DNA of 64,000 nucleotides. Source: Prosopocoilus inquinatus. Taxonomy: Eukaryota; Arthropoda; Insecta; Coleoptera; Lucanidae. The notes under the pieces were generated by a model, which saw only the letters and a program-made list of their open reading frames with translations, searched no databases and was not told the DNA's origin. The stretch is taken from NCBI GenBank assembly GCA_036172665.1, contig CM069876.1:4464001-4528000 (forward strand), given 5' to 3'. A program made the position numbers and the translations under genes. Position 1 is the stretch's first letter. Each line of letters starts with the position of its first letter. Below are positions 1 to 11,179 of this stretch, one piece after another.

Positions 1-149
1 CTACTTTAAACTTTAATGTTGTGTTTTTATTTGATGTTATGATCAGTACTGACAGGTAATGACAACTGTTTTCTCTAGAATTGTGTCGCCAACTTCATAA
101 AAATATCGCAGCTTACTTTAATGAGGAATTAAATTGAAGGCAAGGTACA
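1..149. other. unassigned AT-rich sequence
   Basis: No open frame or repeat was recognised. It ends where similarity to the TIR repeat called family A begins. Confidence 0.5.
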
Positions 150-443
150 AATAAACATGTCGATGTCCGCAAGTCGGATTCATATTCGTATACAATAAGA
201 CCTTGACCGAGTTCTTCTAAACATAAATAAAAAGTTTTATTGCGGTTTATTGCTTTTATCGGAATAAATTGCTGAAACAAGTCGTAAACCAAGCAGAGGT
301 TTCAAAACAAAGGGACTGCGCTCGCTTGTGATAGATCAGTTTTTCATTTTTGGGCAAAGAAATTCAGATTTGGAGAATTAATCTCTTATGTAACAAGGAA
401 CTTACAGTTTCATTTAAAAACAGAGGTTTTGAGGCACCCTGTA
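150..443 (-). mobile_element. Family A TIR repeat, truncated copy A0
   Basis: This segment matches one end of a 1.2-1.3 kb repeat also present at 7140-8461, 21871-25041, 29698-30929 and 31630-32957, in reverse orientation to the copy at 7140. The intact terminus is at 440, read on the minus strand as CAGGGTGCCTCAAAACCTC, followed outward by TA. The other end breaks off near 150, so roughly a quarter of the unit remains. No coding capacity is visible. The family is probably a non-autonomous Tc1/mariner-like element, judged only from its TIR and TA flanks. Confidence 0.75.
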
Positions 444-445
444 TA

Positions 446-2078
446 TCACGCCTATATGATTGCAATGCACTGTTCCAATTAAAATCTCAGGAGCGTAATT
501 CGAATCAGATCAGATCAGTTCAGGTTCTCTCAGGTGCTTGAAATTCGCAATTGGAAAGCGCCTATTGTGTCGTAATTGTCTGTTGACAATTGTTCCAAGC
601 GAGCAGGGCAGATTGTGTTAGCATGAGTCATGTTCAGTGACTATAAAATTGAGATGAATCTCTGCGGTAGCTTGAAAATACCGTTTAATAGTTTTAGCTT
701 AAAATCGCGAACCGAATTATCAAAATCGGGGCAATCACACCACAAGATCGTTCAGGAGTTTTCTTGATTTAATGATTTGCAGTTACATAATAATATCCGA
801 GGTGTAGTTATCGCTTTATGCGATCTCTGGACCCATAACCTCTTAGAGGAACACGTGGAACGTTAAAATAAAATAAAAAATGCACAATCATTCAACATTT
901 CGCTATGGGTTGACAGCTGGGTTACAAGTAAAAAGCATCAAATACATTTTGTAAGGAATACGAAATGTCGTAGTGATTAAAATAAACATATTCCTGGAAA
1001 TTTTTAAGGCACGTCTCACTAACAAACCGATCACCAGGAAATTAATTCTTCAGCATGAAATTCTTCATTACATCGAACACGCTCAGAATTAATTACACCA
1101 CTTTATTTTTAATTTGTTCATTATTTTCTTTCCTTGAGCGTAGCGAGTTCGCCGTTTTTATTAACACTTAATAATTTCATTCGTTTTTCGTTTATTATGA
1201 TAATCATAATCAGTCATATTTCTGTTTTGCTATATTTTTTTCCTGCTTCATTAAGAAAGAAACGAAATTCTATATTATATTTTAAACTCAAATTTTAAAT
1301 GGAAAACGATATTCAAAGGAACCTTGTTGCAAGATAAACCAGTTTGCGTGTGAAACAACAATAAAGAAATACGAACGGCAAGCGCTGAGAAATCTTCTGA
1401 AATCTTCTACTCATATTATTGTAGTGCAGACAATGGGAGTTATTTATCCGTATCCGCAAGGTGCATTTGAATTTCAAATCGCCACACGTTCTGAAAAGTT
1501 CGCGAGATGATACGAACTCGAATGCAGTCCCAGAGGAATTTGCGGAAAATACGTGATAAAGCACAGTGCTTTTGCAAATATTAGTAAGAACCGCGGAAAT
1601 CGTTCTGTAATTTGCATGCGATTATCCTAAAATATGCGATATGGTAGACAGCTCTGTGAGCGTCATTTTCAAAGCTTTAGTATATTATTTGAATTAACCA
1701 AAAAAGTAATGATATTTCATAGTTTACTAGAAAGCGTACATGTACACAGTTTTATTTATTTTTATGTTATATAAATTTTAATTAAGCAATACAAAAACGC
1801 GCTATACACTGTGCGACATATAACTGAGTTTCTTTAATAGTGTAACGGAATAATTATGTAAGATAAATCATACATCGGTTACCTAATAACAGTTGCCAGT
1901 AAAAAAAAAATGAGTCATCAGGATTTTCCAAGACCCACGGCTAACACAAAGCTTACGTAAACTGAAAATTAGATGAACTCAATTCATATAAGTACTTAGC
2001 TTTTCTGAACATAAATCAGTTCGACAAAACCCTTGTCACGGTGCACGAACTTATGTCATCTAGTGAAGTGTCATTCAA
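446..2078. other. unassigned sequence without a recognisable gene
   Basis: Mostly AT-rich, with only short open frames of atypical composition. The one recognisable motif is a Copia primer-site-like string at 825-848. I see no transposon ends and no coding exon here. Confidence 0.5.
825..848 (-). other. Copia-type primer-site and LTR-edge relic
   Basis: Twenty-three of these 24 bases match the primer binding site plus LTR edge of the complete Copia at 60491-60514. The only difference is G to A in the GGGCCC core. That motif is complementary to the anticodon-arm region of initiator Met tRNA, the priming mode known for Copia. Outside these 24 bases the similarity stops, so this could be a relic of a related Copia family or an initiator-tRNA fragment. 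Confidence 0.4.
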
Positions 2079-2080
2079 TA

Positions 2081-3787
2081 CAGGCTGTCCATTTTTCGAG
2101 TGCCACTGTGGGAATCTCGCTTATCTTAAGAGATACGAAGTTGATTAAATTAGGGCAAAGTTGCGCATTTTCGTGCTCAATAATAATCTCAAAAGAAATT
2201 TGAAATATCTTCAATAGTTTTGAAAATTTCGCAAAAAACAAAAAATTTCTGATTTCCGTTATTAATTTTTTCACCATAAACTAATGATACTAGGCATTTC
2301 TAACTAAGACATTATTGAGACACTTTTTTAGGAAGAATTCGAATATGGCATCTCCTTTTCAATAATTTTCAAGACGGCGGAAAAACACCAGGCAACTTCA
2401 TTTTTTCTTATCGACGTCATTTTGGATTTTAACATTTTGAGATTAAGTTTTTTTTCTCTTTACAGCGATGTATCACACATGGTGGTCCAATATCAGATTT
2501 TTGCCAAAAATCCAATTTTCCATTTTTTGCGAAGAGTGCTTTGGAAAAACAAAAAGTTCTTTTATTGTGAACAAAAATTTGACAGTTTGATCTTATGTCA
2601 AGTCTTGTCATTTACGTTTGTGCTAAATTAATCGTACTAGAAATTTCTAACCAAGAGACATTATGCAAACATTTTTTTATTGAGAATTCGATTATGGCAT
2701 GATATTTTCGTCTACATCCCTTAAACGAACCATATTCGCTCAAGCATAGAAAAATAACGAGTGTTCAATAAAAAAAAACGGTCAAGTAGGCTGTAGCAGG
2801 CTTTTGTTGTCGGGGACGAATGTCGTGATTAACATCATTTGAATTTGACAACTTTGACAAGTTGACGGTTAACCTAACTAATAAAAGTCGAAAGCTGCTC
2901 CTGCATTTTTTTTCTTCTAATATTTATACTTAATATAAATATTCGTAATAAAGGTTTATTTGAAATGTCTTCATTGAGTTAAAGTGAGGTTAGAAATTCA
3001 AGTGACGCTTCACGCTCGTCGTATGAAGAACCCTACGTTAGACGTTCAGAATAAATTCATAGCTATCTAGACCGTTTTTTTTAATTGAACACTCGTTACC
3101 TCAAACCAGATTATTGCCGCTCTGGATAACGCTGCAAATATTTTGCCGCAGTCATGAGAGCATTTGAATGGGAACTGTAGTAAATTTGTATCGGATCTCT
3201 TTGTTCTTCACTTGAAAAAGGCATTTTCGCAATAAAACTAGCGCAAACGTAAATAACAAGACTTTACATAGGATCAAACTGACAAATTTTTGTTCGCAGT
3301 AAAAGAAAGTTTTGTTTTTCCAAAGCACTCTTCGCAAAAAATGAAAAATTGGATTTTTGGCAAAAATATGTTATTGGACCACCATGTGTGATACATCGTT
3401 GTAAAGAGAAAAAAAAAACGTAATCTCAAAATGTTAAAATCCGAAATGGCGTCCATAAAAAAAAATGAAGTTGTCAGGTGTTTCTCCACCATTTTGAAAA
3501 TTATTGAAAAAGGGATGCCATATTCCAATTCCTCATAAAAAAAGTGTCTGAATAACGGCTTGATTAGGAATACCTAGTACAATTAGTTTATTGTGAAAAA
3601 ATTAAAAAGGAAAATCAGAAATTTTGTTTTTTTGTGATATTTTCAAAACTATTAAAGATATTTCTTTTCTTTCCAGATTATTATTCAGCACGAAAATGCG
3701 CAACTTCGCCCTAATTTAACCAATTTCCTATGTATCTCTTAAGATAAGCGAGATCCCCATAGTGGCACTCGAAAAACGGACAGCCTG
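2081..3787. mobile_element. 1.7-kb foldback element with about 550-bp inverted arms
   Basis: The left arm (about 2081-2630) and right arm (about 3235-3787) are inverted copies of each other. The outer ends read CAGGCTGTCCATTTTTCGAG and, on the other strand, CAGGCTGTCCGTTTTTCGAG. Each end is bordered by TA (2079-2080 and 3788-3789), consistent with Tc1/mariner-type TA duplication. The arms diverge by scattered substitutions and small indels. The short open frames in the arms are mirror copies and do not resemble a transposase. The 0.6-kb spacer holds another inverted-repeat element at 2755-3098. Confidence 0.85.
2755..3098. mobile_element. MITE nested in the foldback spacer
   Basis: Terminal inverted repeats TAACGAGTGTTCAAT (2755-2769) and ATTGAACACTCGTTA (3084-3098) are perfect 15-mers. 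Each continues inward into an A/T tract and an ACGGTC/GACCGT box. If the outer TA is the target duplication, the element proper is 2757-3096. There is no coding capacity. Confidence 0.7.
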
Positions 3788-3797
3788 TATACTATCC

Positions 3798-4068
3798 CGG
3801 CCTTAAAATTTCGCACGATTCAGTTTTTCGTTATAAATACGGTTTTAAGTGACTTGTCGAAACTATTCAATCATTTTGAATGGCAGCTTTCAAATCGTAA
3901 AATTGAAACGTTTAAAATGCCAAATCAAATGCTTCGTGAGGTAGAAAAAGGTATTGCTTATGTTTATTTTACTTTTATGTTAAATTCTATGACTTCGTTT
4001 CTAATAGTTATCTTACTTTTCTGCTGCAGTTAAAAGCTGACAAAAAATCGTGCGAAATTTTAAGGCCG
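3798..4068. mobile_element. 271-bp MITE
   Basis: The ends are inverted repeats: CGGCCTTAAAATTTCGCACG at 3798 and its complement ending at 4068, matching over about 23 bp. It lies directly beside the foldback element. No target duplication could be fixed. Non-coding. Confidence 0.7.
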
Positions 4069-4991
4069 CAATAGTACCTTATTTATTTTATGTTGTGTTA
4101 AATCATCTGACGTTTTACGTTACTTTTTGGGTACCAACTAACAATAATTACTAGAGCTGGGATTGTATCCAAATTGCATATTTGTTTTTATGACGTATGC
4201 GGGCAAAAATTTATGTTTTCTTGGCATATCAAACAATTTTGCAACGAATAAAGCAATTTAAAAATGCATATTTTGCATATTTTAGGCAAACTGGGCATAT
4301 TTTGTGAAAAGATGCATATTAACGCACATATCTGTAATTTCTGAGACATATTTCTTTGTAAATTATTTATTTTCAGGTTAAAACCTTGAAAGTCTGCATA
4401 TTTGCAGATAAACTAAACACTTTTTTTATATAAAATCTGCATTCGATTTGCATTTTAATTCAATTCGTGTGGATTATTTAGAAAATTTTAATCTCATGTG
4501 AATTTCAAGAGCGAAACGAATGCATTTCATACAACTGTTTTATGTTTATAGCCCGATCGGATCTACTGTTTTTATAGTACGATAATACAGGGTGGCGCGG
4601 AGCTAACTGATATTTTCAACTAGTAATATTATAATACATACGGAAGCAGGAAAAAATTACGTAAAAGTGTTTTATAAGAAAATTACCTTTGGGGCTCGTC
4701 AAAACATCATTTTGGATTTATCGAGAATCCTTCAATAACAGCATTTTATACTGAAATTAGCTTGTAGAACCCAGTTGTGAGCACTTTAAATGCCACAGGT
4801 TGATTTCTGTGAACGTTAATAAGGTTTTAAGGGTAATATTTGCATGCAGGGGGTGCATCTTAGTGCGGATGATTATACATAATGCTACGTCATTATTATT
4901 TTTCGTACAACAATTTTTGTTTATAATAACGCATATAAATTTTTGTTAACATGAAACTTTTATAGGTCCAGGGTCGTGACCTTTTTGTTTA

Positions 4992-5070
4992 TTATTTATA
5001 ACAATCTTTTGGGTTCTTTTCTAATTGTTATAAATAAAAGCTCAATTATAATTCTGAATGAAATTCAGAA
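4992..5070. repeat. two adjacent perfect hairpins
   Basis: TTATTTATAACAAT (4992-5005) pairs exactly with 5024-5037 across an 18-nt spacer. TTCTGAAT (5052-5059) pairs exactly with 5063-5070 across 3 nt. Both are AT-rich, so they may be chance palindromes or relics of small elements. Confidence 0.5.
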
Positions 5071-7139
5071 CAAATTAAAATCGTTTATTTTCTTCTATGG
5101 GTTTATTTAACAAAATTTTTATTTTGCAACAATAAATGCAATGCATTTCTTTATTTTAAACGAATTATAACAAACTAAGTTCCTGCAATGGAGTTACTAA
5201 TTGTTTGATATTTATTTTTACGATACTGATACGCTAGCGTTCCTTTAAGCGTTTATTACTCGTTGTGACATTTAACGTTGAATTTATTTGAACAATCCTT
5301 TATTAAAATTGATAAGTGATTTAAATAGTTCCCGACGTTATGTTAATATTTTTATTCATATCTTACGGCTTTTGTCCCATCTGCACTTTATTATTAATGT
5401 ACACGCACGCACTCGTTCATAAATTTAATTCAGTGATAACCTCGACGCTATACATCCGTTTTTAATTGACTTTTTTGATAACACCCGACGCGAATATTTA
5501 CTGGTATTTTGGAAACTTCCTTCTATAATCGATCCATCCCCTTATATAAATCATACAAAAAAAATGCCTCCCTCTCGTTTTCTGACTATCCTCACAGCGC
5601 GTCATTCCCAATTTCTAGTAAACACTTTTTTTCCTAAATGAGTTTTATTGTTTTACACAAAAAAAACTACTTCCTTATCACTGTTGCTACAGACTTATGT
5701 AATGTCTTAAAATATTCCTAAATGAATTCTCTTTACAGATATCAAACAACAATCTCCGTACATATTTTGTTTTGTTACCACGAATGTGTTTCTTGTTGTC
5801 GTGATGCTTGAAGACTTCTTAGCCGAAGATTACCATTTTGGCTTACGATGTGTTCACCTTTTGCTAGGCTTAAGAGATACCTTCATATCAGCAAAGTCTT
5901 GCAGTCCTTTGTTACATCGTAGAAGCTTCAAGAGTAATCCACATCATTTAATTCATGAAAGAAAATTTGTGTTTTAGTGTAAGCATTATTTAAGGGAGGC
6001 GAAATATCTTGGAATTACAATTCTCCCTTGATACACGAAAATTGCACTGACTTTAAACAAAATTCTGATGCGAAATCATAATAATACATTCCAAAAATTT
6101 AACTAAAACTTATTTAACATAATCAAAATTAAACCTACAACTAAAATAACACAGATTCTTTTGCTGCTTCTTCGGTGTAGAATTACTTTCTAAAGTAGCA
6201 AATAAATAAACATTTTTGTTGCTCATGAAGCAAGGCGCAATTGCAATGTGCAATTCGCTTACAGACGAATAAAATCGAATTCTCACGAAGTTTAACATGT
6301 TAAATATGCGAACAAAAATTCACTGTTTTATTACAAAAATAATCAATATCAGTTATAATTCATAAAAAATCTAAAGGTCTAATTCGGCACCCCTCAAAAT
6401 TGGCACCCCAGGCAGTCGCCTGTCTCCTTATCCGACCCTGGTTTGCAATCATATGCGATCTGTTTCAAAGTAAGACGACATCATTTCTTTTTCTTATTTT
6501 TGGAGCTACAGAGTTGTTCAAATCAGCAAATTTATTTGTCCTGTTTCGCTGATTACAAATTACTGAAAAACAATACATAATTTAATTTAAACGTTTAACT
6601 TTGAGACTATAACTTTGCTTTACAATGACAAAACCGAGTTCCAAAAGTTGAATTTAATATTTCGGCGACTACCGGGGTAATCGACTTTTTAAATATACTA
6701 CTTTTGTGAATTTTCTCTTATTTCTCCACGACCCTCTCCGACTTTAAAGCTCGCCGCTGGTATCACGTTGTGTCCCTCTGCGACGTCAACAATCCCGGGT
6801 ACGCAGATAAGAACCGCCTTGCCTTGTTATACGTACCTTAGTAATTATAAAAAAAATTCGAATCAGTTTTTAGAATTTAAGTTCATCGAATCTGATAGCC
6901 TCGAAATAATTTAGAAAACATTAATAGTCTAAATCAGGAGTTCGCATGGTAGCGGAGCACGACGGCGTATATCCCCTTTCTACGCAATGCGCGATAATTA
7001 CAACAACCAATGCGACACGAACATTTCTTGTGACTTCCATGAGATAACACTTGTTTGTTAATGGATTCATTCATTTATTTTTATCATGGCATGGCCGCCG
7101 TATAACTAATCCAATTAAATGTGAATATATTATGTAATA

Positions 7140-8461
7140 CAGGGTGTCTCAAACTGTAAGTTCCTTATTACATAAGCAATTAATTCCCCATATCTGAAAT
7201 TTTTTGTCCAAAAATGAAAAACTGATCTATCACAACCGAGCGCAGTCCCATTGTTTTGAAACCACTGCTTGATTTACGATTTGTTTCAGGAATTTATTCC
7301 GATAAAAGCAATAAACCGCAATAAAACTTTTTATTTACGTTTAGAAGAACTCGGTAAAGGTCTTATTGTATACGATTATGAATCCGATTTGCGGATATCT
7401 GAATGTTTATTTGTATTTTCAACATGCGATGAGTAAGAACGTTTGTTTACGCACCTCCTTGTAATAGACAATAACAATTATGTTAAAAACGAGTACCTAA
7501 TCTTCGTTAGATTTTTGCTGAAGTAATTAAACATCTTCCTACGGTAGTTTTATAACTGCGTTGTAAATACCTGAAATTATTTTTTTAATTATCGCACTAA
7601 CGTATTACTAAAGTATCGCAAGAGCAGAAACTATTCCTATTGTAAAAAGGAAAGCAAGAATTGGAGTATGATACGATGAAAAATTTAAATAAACTAGATT
7701 TCCCGTACACACAATAATCTATTGGTTCAAAATAAGTGATTGAATAACTTCTAGCTCTCAATCGAACTATTTTATTAATTGTTTACATTCCAACACAAAA
7801 CATATGTTTTTATAAGGATAATATTGAACCTGAATTTCTGTGTTGGCTTAAACCATAAAAAGGAGCTCTCGCCTAGTGCAAACGTTTACTTCGTCGTTTA
7901 TTGGAAGTTTTAATAAAGAAACAAATTTATTTTTAGCTGTACAAATACAATAAACTTTAGTAATCAACATTGTAAGTTGATTATTGTCAATTTACAAATT
8001 AATATGATGTAAGAATTTCCACTTTTTCGATCGCCTTTCGATTGATTCTTTTAAATTTAACTGTTAAAGTACGGATTAGCACAAAACTAATCGTCAATTA
8101 ATGTAATACGCACAGAATATTTTAAACTATTAAGAACTTACCTAGTTACAAAATTTATTTGCTTTTAAGATTAACAAAAAACACTTTTACTTGACCTGCC
8201 TTAAGTACAATATCTATGCATTAGATCATGGTCTGCGTTTTTATGACTTTTTATTGCCTCGAACGTCGGAGAATAGTTGAAAACAAAGCTCCGCCGGAAC
8301 ATTTAAGCTGCATTCAGTGACCCTCAAACAATTTCTATGAAAAAGTAAAATAATTTTTATCTGCGTCATTATTGCTATCTGACCAATAGTTGTGTAACAA
8401 ATTTTGCTTCTTTTCTTGACCGCTATTTGTGATTTTAAAGGCATAGGTTTAGAGACACGCT
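7140..8461 (+). mobile_element. Family A TIR repeat, copy A1
   Basis: This near full-length copy begins CAGGGTGTCTCAAACTGTAA just after a TA and ends near 8461 in sequence whose complement resembles the other family TIR (GTGTCTCTAAACC type). It lies inside the hAT-ended element 4152-8606. A 60-70 codon minus-strand frame near 8241-8444 recurs in the other copies, but with indels, and looks like repeat conservation rather than a protein. Non-autonomous. Confidence 0.75.
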
Positions 8462-8614
8462 ATATATATACCCCTAACTTTACATTAGTAAAGTTTTTTT
8501 TTTATTTTTAAAGCAAATACGCAGAATTTTTTGCATATTCATGCATATATTAAGACATGTTTTAGCCAATGCGCTTCATTTCGGCTTGCATAGAATCTCA
8601 GCTCTAATAATTAC

Positions 8615-9290
8615 CAAAAAGTAAACGTTACGAAGTCAGGTGATGATGATATCCAGGCTTCAGTGAAGTAATTTTCGGGCCCTTGTGAATCCTTGACCTG
8701 GCGAATTTCAGTCCATCGTCCTCCATTCTTGACGCTACTGACAAGTACAAATTGCATCGGTAATGCTAGTTTAAGCAAGAATTCTATATAATAAAAAAAA
8801 AACAGATAAAATAACTAGGTTCATTTGATGAACTAAGCTGTGATTTTAATTATCCTCTCAAATGAGAAAGAAGCGGTGTGAAAATATTTCCCTTTGCCGT
8901 GAATTTTCAGGACAATGGACGCGTTTGTGCGTGCGCGCATTGTTTAGGACGATATGCCTGAAATTTTTTCACAATAGGTGAGCTGAATTACGCATGCATG
9001 AGGATCAAATTGAAACGTACACTTTGCCCGCCAGGAATACAAATTGCTCGCGTCGTTCTCGGACAGAATACTTTTTTTTATTTAAATCTCTCTATTATTA
9101 AAAACTGGACGGTAGGAAAAATGTGTCAACCTCTCAAGTAAAATGTGAATCATTCAATGTATGCTGAATTGTAAATTTTGCTGACCCAGTGCACAATTTG
9201 CAGAATCCAGAAATACAAATTATTAAAAGTTTTGTTGCAGCTGATTAGTAGATTCTGTAGTCTTTATTTTAGAGGTGTTAATTAAAGAAA
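8615..9290. other. unassigned intergenic sequence
   Basis: The first 35 bases mirror the left flank of the hAT-ended element (about 4098-4125). Beyond that I recognise no gene, repeat or regulatory element. Confidence 0.5.
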
Positions 9291-9299
9291 TCAATAATA

Positions 9300-9478
9300 T
9301 GCATACCTAGAAAAGCAAAACTAAGGCTCTACAAAATAATTTTAAGATCAACATACTATATGGATCTGAAACATGGGTTCTGAAAAAAAGTTCAAGATAA
9401 CATATTAAGATGGGAGAAAAAAAATATTTGGTGAAAGACTGACAAAAGATGTGTATATGAGGTATAACAATAAAATTC
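9300..9478 (+). pseudogene. LINE reverse-transcriptase C-terminal fragment, upstream part
   Basis: With frame changes the plus strand reads LYGSETWVLKK (near 9355-9390) and then DVYMRYNNKI (near 9450). LYGCETW is the conserved box shortly after the reverse-transcriptase domain in RTE-like and related LINEs. The reading stops at about 9478 and the expected continuation is found at 10560-10818, so a mariner element appears to have split this LINE end. Several stops and indels are present. Confidence 0.65.
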
Positions 9479-9499
9479 GAGGACATAAAAAAAGATTAT

Positions 9500-10160
9500 T
9501 GAAATGCCAATACATTACACATTTAACAGTTCAAAATATTCCCCCTGTGCTGTTATGCACGTCTCCATTCGCCTTTTCCAGGCTTCGAAGCACTCACGAA
9601 ATTGATCTTTTGTTACGCCTCTGACGTTGTCTCCAGAATCTGATAATGATGCCCTTTTAATTTTTCTTTAATTTTGGGAAACAAAAAAATCACAAGGGGC
9701 CAAACCAGATGAGTTGGGGGGATGTTCGAGAACCATGCTGGCCGATTTTGCTAAAAACTGCTTGATAATGAAGGCTGGGTGAGAAGGCGCATTGTCATGA
9801 TGAAGCACCCAGGACTGACTTTGCCACAAATCGGATCTCTTTTGTGAACTCTTTCACGCAGGCGTTTCATTACACCCAAGTAGTAAGCAGAGTTAAGTGT
9901 GTGACCCTCAGGAACCCATTTTTGGTGCACAATTCCACGCGAATCAAAAAAAGAAACCAGCAGCCGTTCTCCTCTCTCTGAACCTAGACAACCACTTGGA
10001 AAACAAACTTATTTTCAAAGGACGGTCTCTGTAAAGAGGTCTCATCATTTCAAGAATTTCCGAGTTGGTTTTCCCCGCTTTCACATGGAATTTCATAACA
10101 ATTCGCTGCTCCTCAAAATCACAAATGATTTCCATCGTCATAATATCAAAACACACGTGT
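9500..10160 (-). pseudogene. mariner transposase pseudogene (DD34D type), internally deleted
   Basis: The minus strand first encodes a mariner helix-turn-helix region (10156 to about 9965; boxes VKAGKTNSEILEMM and LFSKWLSRFRE). It then jumps into the catalytic region: FDSRGIVHQKWVPEGHT, a second Asp in HHDNAPSH (codon at 9794-9796) and a third Asp in LAPCDFF (codon at 9689-9691). These two are 34 residues apart, the spacing of the mariner family. The part with the first catalytic Asp is missing and several frameshifts are present, so it cannot make an active enzyme. It sits between two halves of a LINE 3' end. Confidence 0.8.
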
Positions 10161-10164
10161 ACAA

Positions 10165-10555
10165 AATCAGTTTCTCTACACTCAAATCAAGATTGCCAAG
10201 AGAACTGGAAAAAATTGCATGACTGCACACAATGTCAACAAACACTGCATCACTGCTGCCAACCATCCAAGTGTTGTCAAAGCAACATAATAAAATGAGT
10301 CCGCGAATTTTATTGTCATACCCAAGGTTGGTAAAACTGATATTGCATCTAGCAGGTTACCTCGTTTCCATTTAATATGCAGTTTAAAATTTCCTCCCCG
10401 CAAAAGCAACTCGTGATGTCACACGAAACTTCTATCCGTCACTCACTCGATTGAATTTTCCACGTACGTGACGTAACGAGAATACGTACCCTCTTACCCT
10501 CCCCTGATCAAGGCAACCTTCTAATACACAGTCCAGCTCTACCACCCTTGGCCAT
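10165..10555. other. sequence between mariner remnant and LINE remainder
   Basis: It probably holds the 5' non-coding end of the mariner and flanking DNA, but I could not locate a convincing TIR. Short open frames on both strands look spurious. Confidence 0.4.
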
Positions 10556-10559
10556 ACCT

Positions 10560-10818
10560 CCTATAAGAGGAAAAAACATAGACGTGTATCACAACGAACA
10601 AAATATTGCGGAAACAATCAAAACAAGGAGGTTGCAATGGCTGAAGCATTTAGAGAGAGTGTCAGAGGAACAAACAGTGAAGCAAGTAGCATGGAACAAA
10701 CGGCAGGAAGACCACGCAAAAAATGAAAAGAGATAGTGCAAGCGGACAAAGATTGGAAAAGTAGAGCTATGAACAAAAAAGTATGGAATAAAGAAGTAGA
10801 GCTCGGATCCTGAAAGAC
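10560..10818 (+). pseudogene. LINE reverse-transcriptase C-terminal fragment, downstream part
   Basis: The plus strand reads NIAETIKTRRLQWLKHLERV and then, across a frame change, SRAMNKKVWNKEVE. This matches the extreme C terminus of RTE-like LINE polymerases (RLRWLGHVxRM box). It continues the fragment at 9300-9478 after a roughly 1.1-kb mariner-bearing interruption. An (AAT)n tract at 10967-10992 could be the original 3' tail. Confidence 0.65.
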
Positions 10819-10966
10819 CTGTTTTAAAGCTACTTAAGATATAATTAAAGAATTTTTGTCATTTCCATTAAGAAATATTGATATGTTGATATACGATCGT
10901 AAAGAATTGAAATTTAGAACTCTGAAACCATTAATTCTACTTTAATATTACCAAAACAATAATAAT

Positions 10967-10992
10967 AAGAATAATAATAATAATAATAATAA
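10967..10992. repeat. (AAT)n microsatellite
   Basis: A run of AAT trinucleotides with one interruption. It may be the 3' tail of the preceding LINE fragment. Confidence 0.85.
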
Positions 10993-11179
10993 AGGCCTTC
11001 ATTTTGTTGGCGAAGTTCAGCTAAGCTGTTCTGCCACTTAACCAACTACAGAACTTATTTAAAAGAAAGATAAATGTAAGTGATGCAAACTTACAACGTA
11101 CAAATAATTTGTTTATACCATAATAAGGAAGGGAAATTTGACTTATGCCCTTTTGTACCACTTTCACTTAAAACTTTAA

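Larger units (their letters stand above)
4152..8606. mobile_element. 4.45-kb element with hAT-like ends and 8-bp target duplication
   Basis: The ends read TAGAGCTGGGATTGTATCCA (4152) and, from the other side, TAGAGCTGAGATTCTATGCA (8606). Both flanks carry ATAATTAC (4144-4151 and 8607-8614), a perfect 8-bp duplication as expected for hAT elements. GCATAT-type motifs cluster near both ends, as in the hAT copies at 22.3 and 34.0 kb. No hAT transposase can be read inside. The interior holds unassigned sequence, a lone CAGGGTGG terminus at 4588 preceded by TA, and a nested family A copy at 7140-8461. It is best read as a non-autonomous hAT relative that carries, or later gained, foreign DNA. Confidence 0.75.

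Noticed and set aside
2071..3528. Several 60-84 codon frames in the foldback arms
   Set aside because: They are mirror images of each other in the inverted arms and AT-composition artefacts.
8241..8444. A minus-strand frame of about 65 codons that recurs in the family A copies (plus strand at 21899-22087, minus strand at 30704-30886 and 32706-32927)
   Set aside because: It recurs because the whole repeat recurs; copies carry indels and no start context or domain is preserved, so I do not call a protein.
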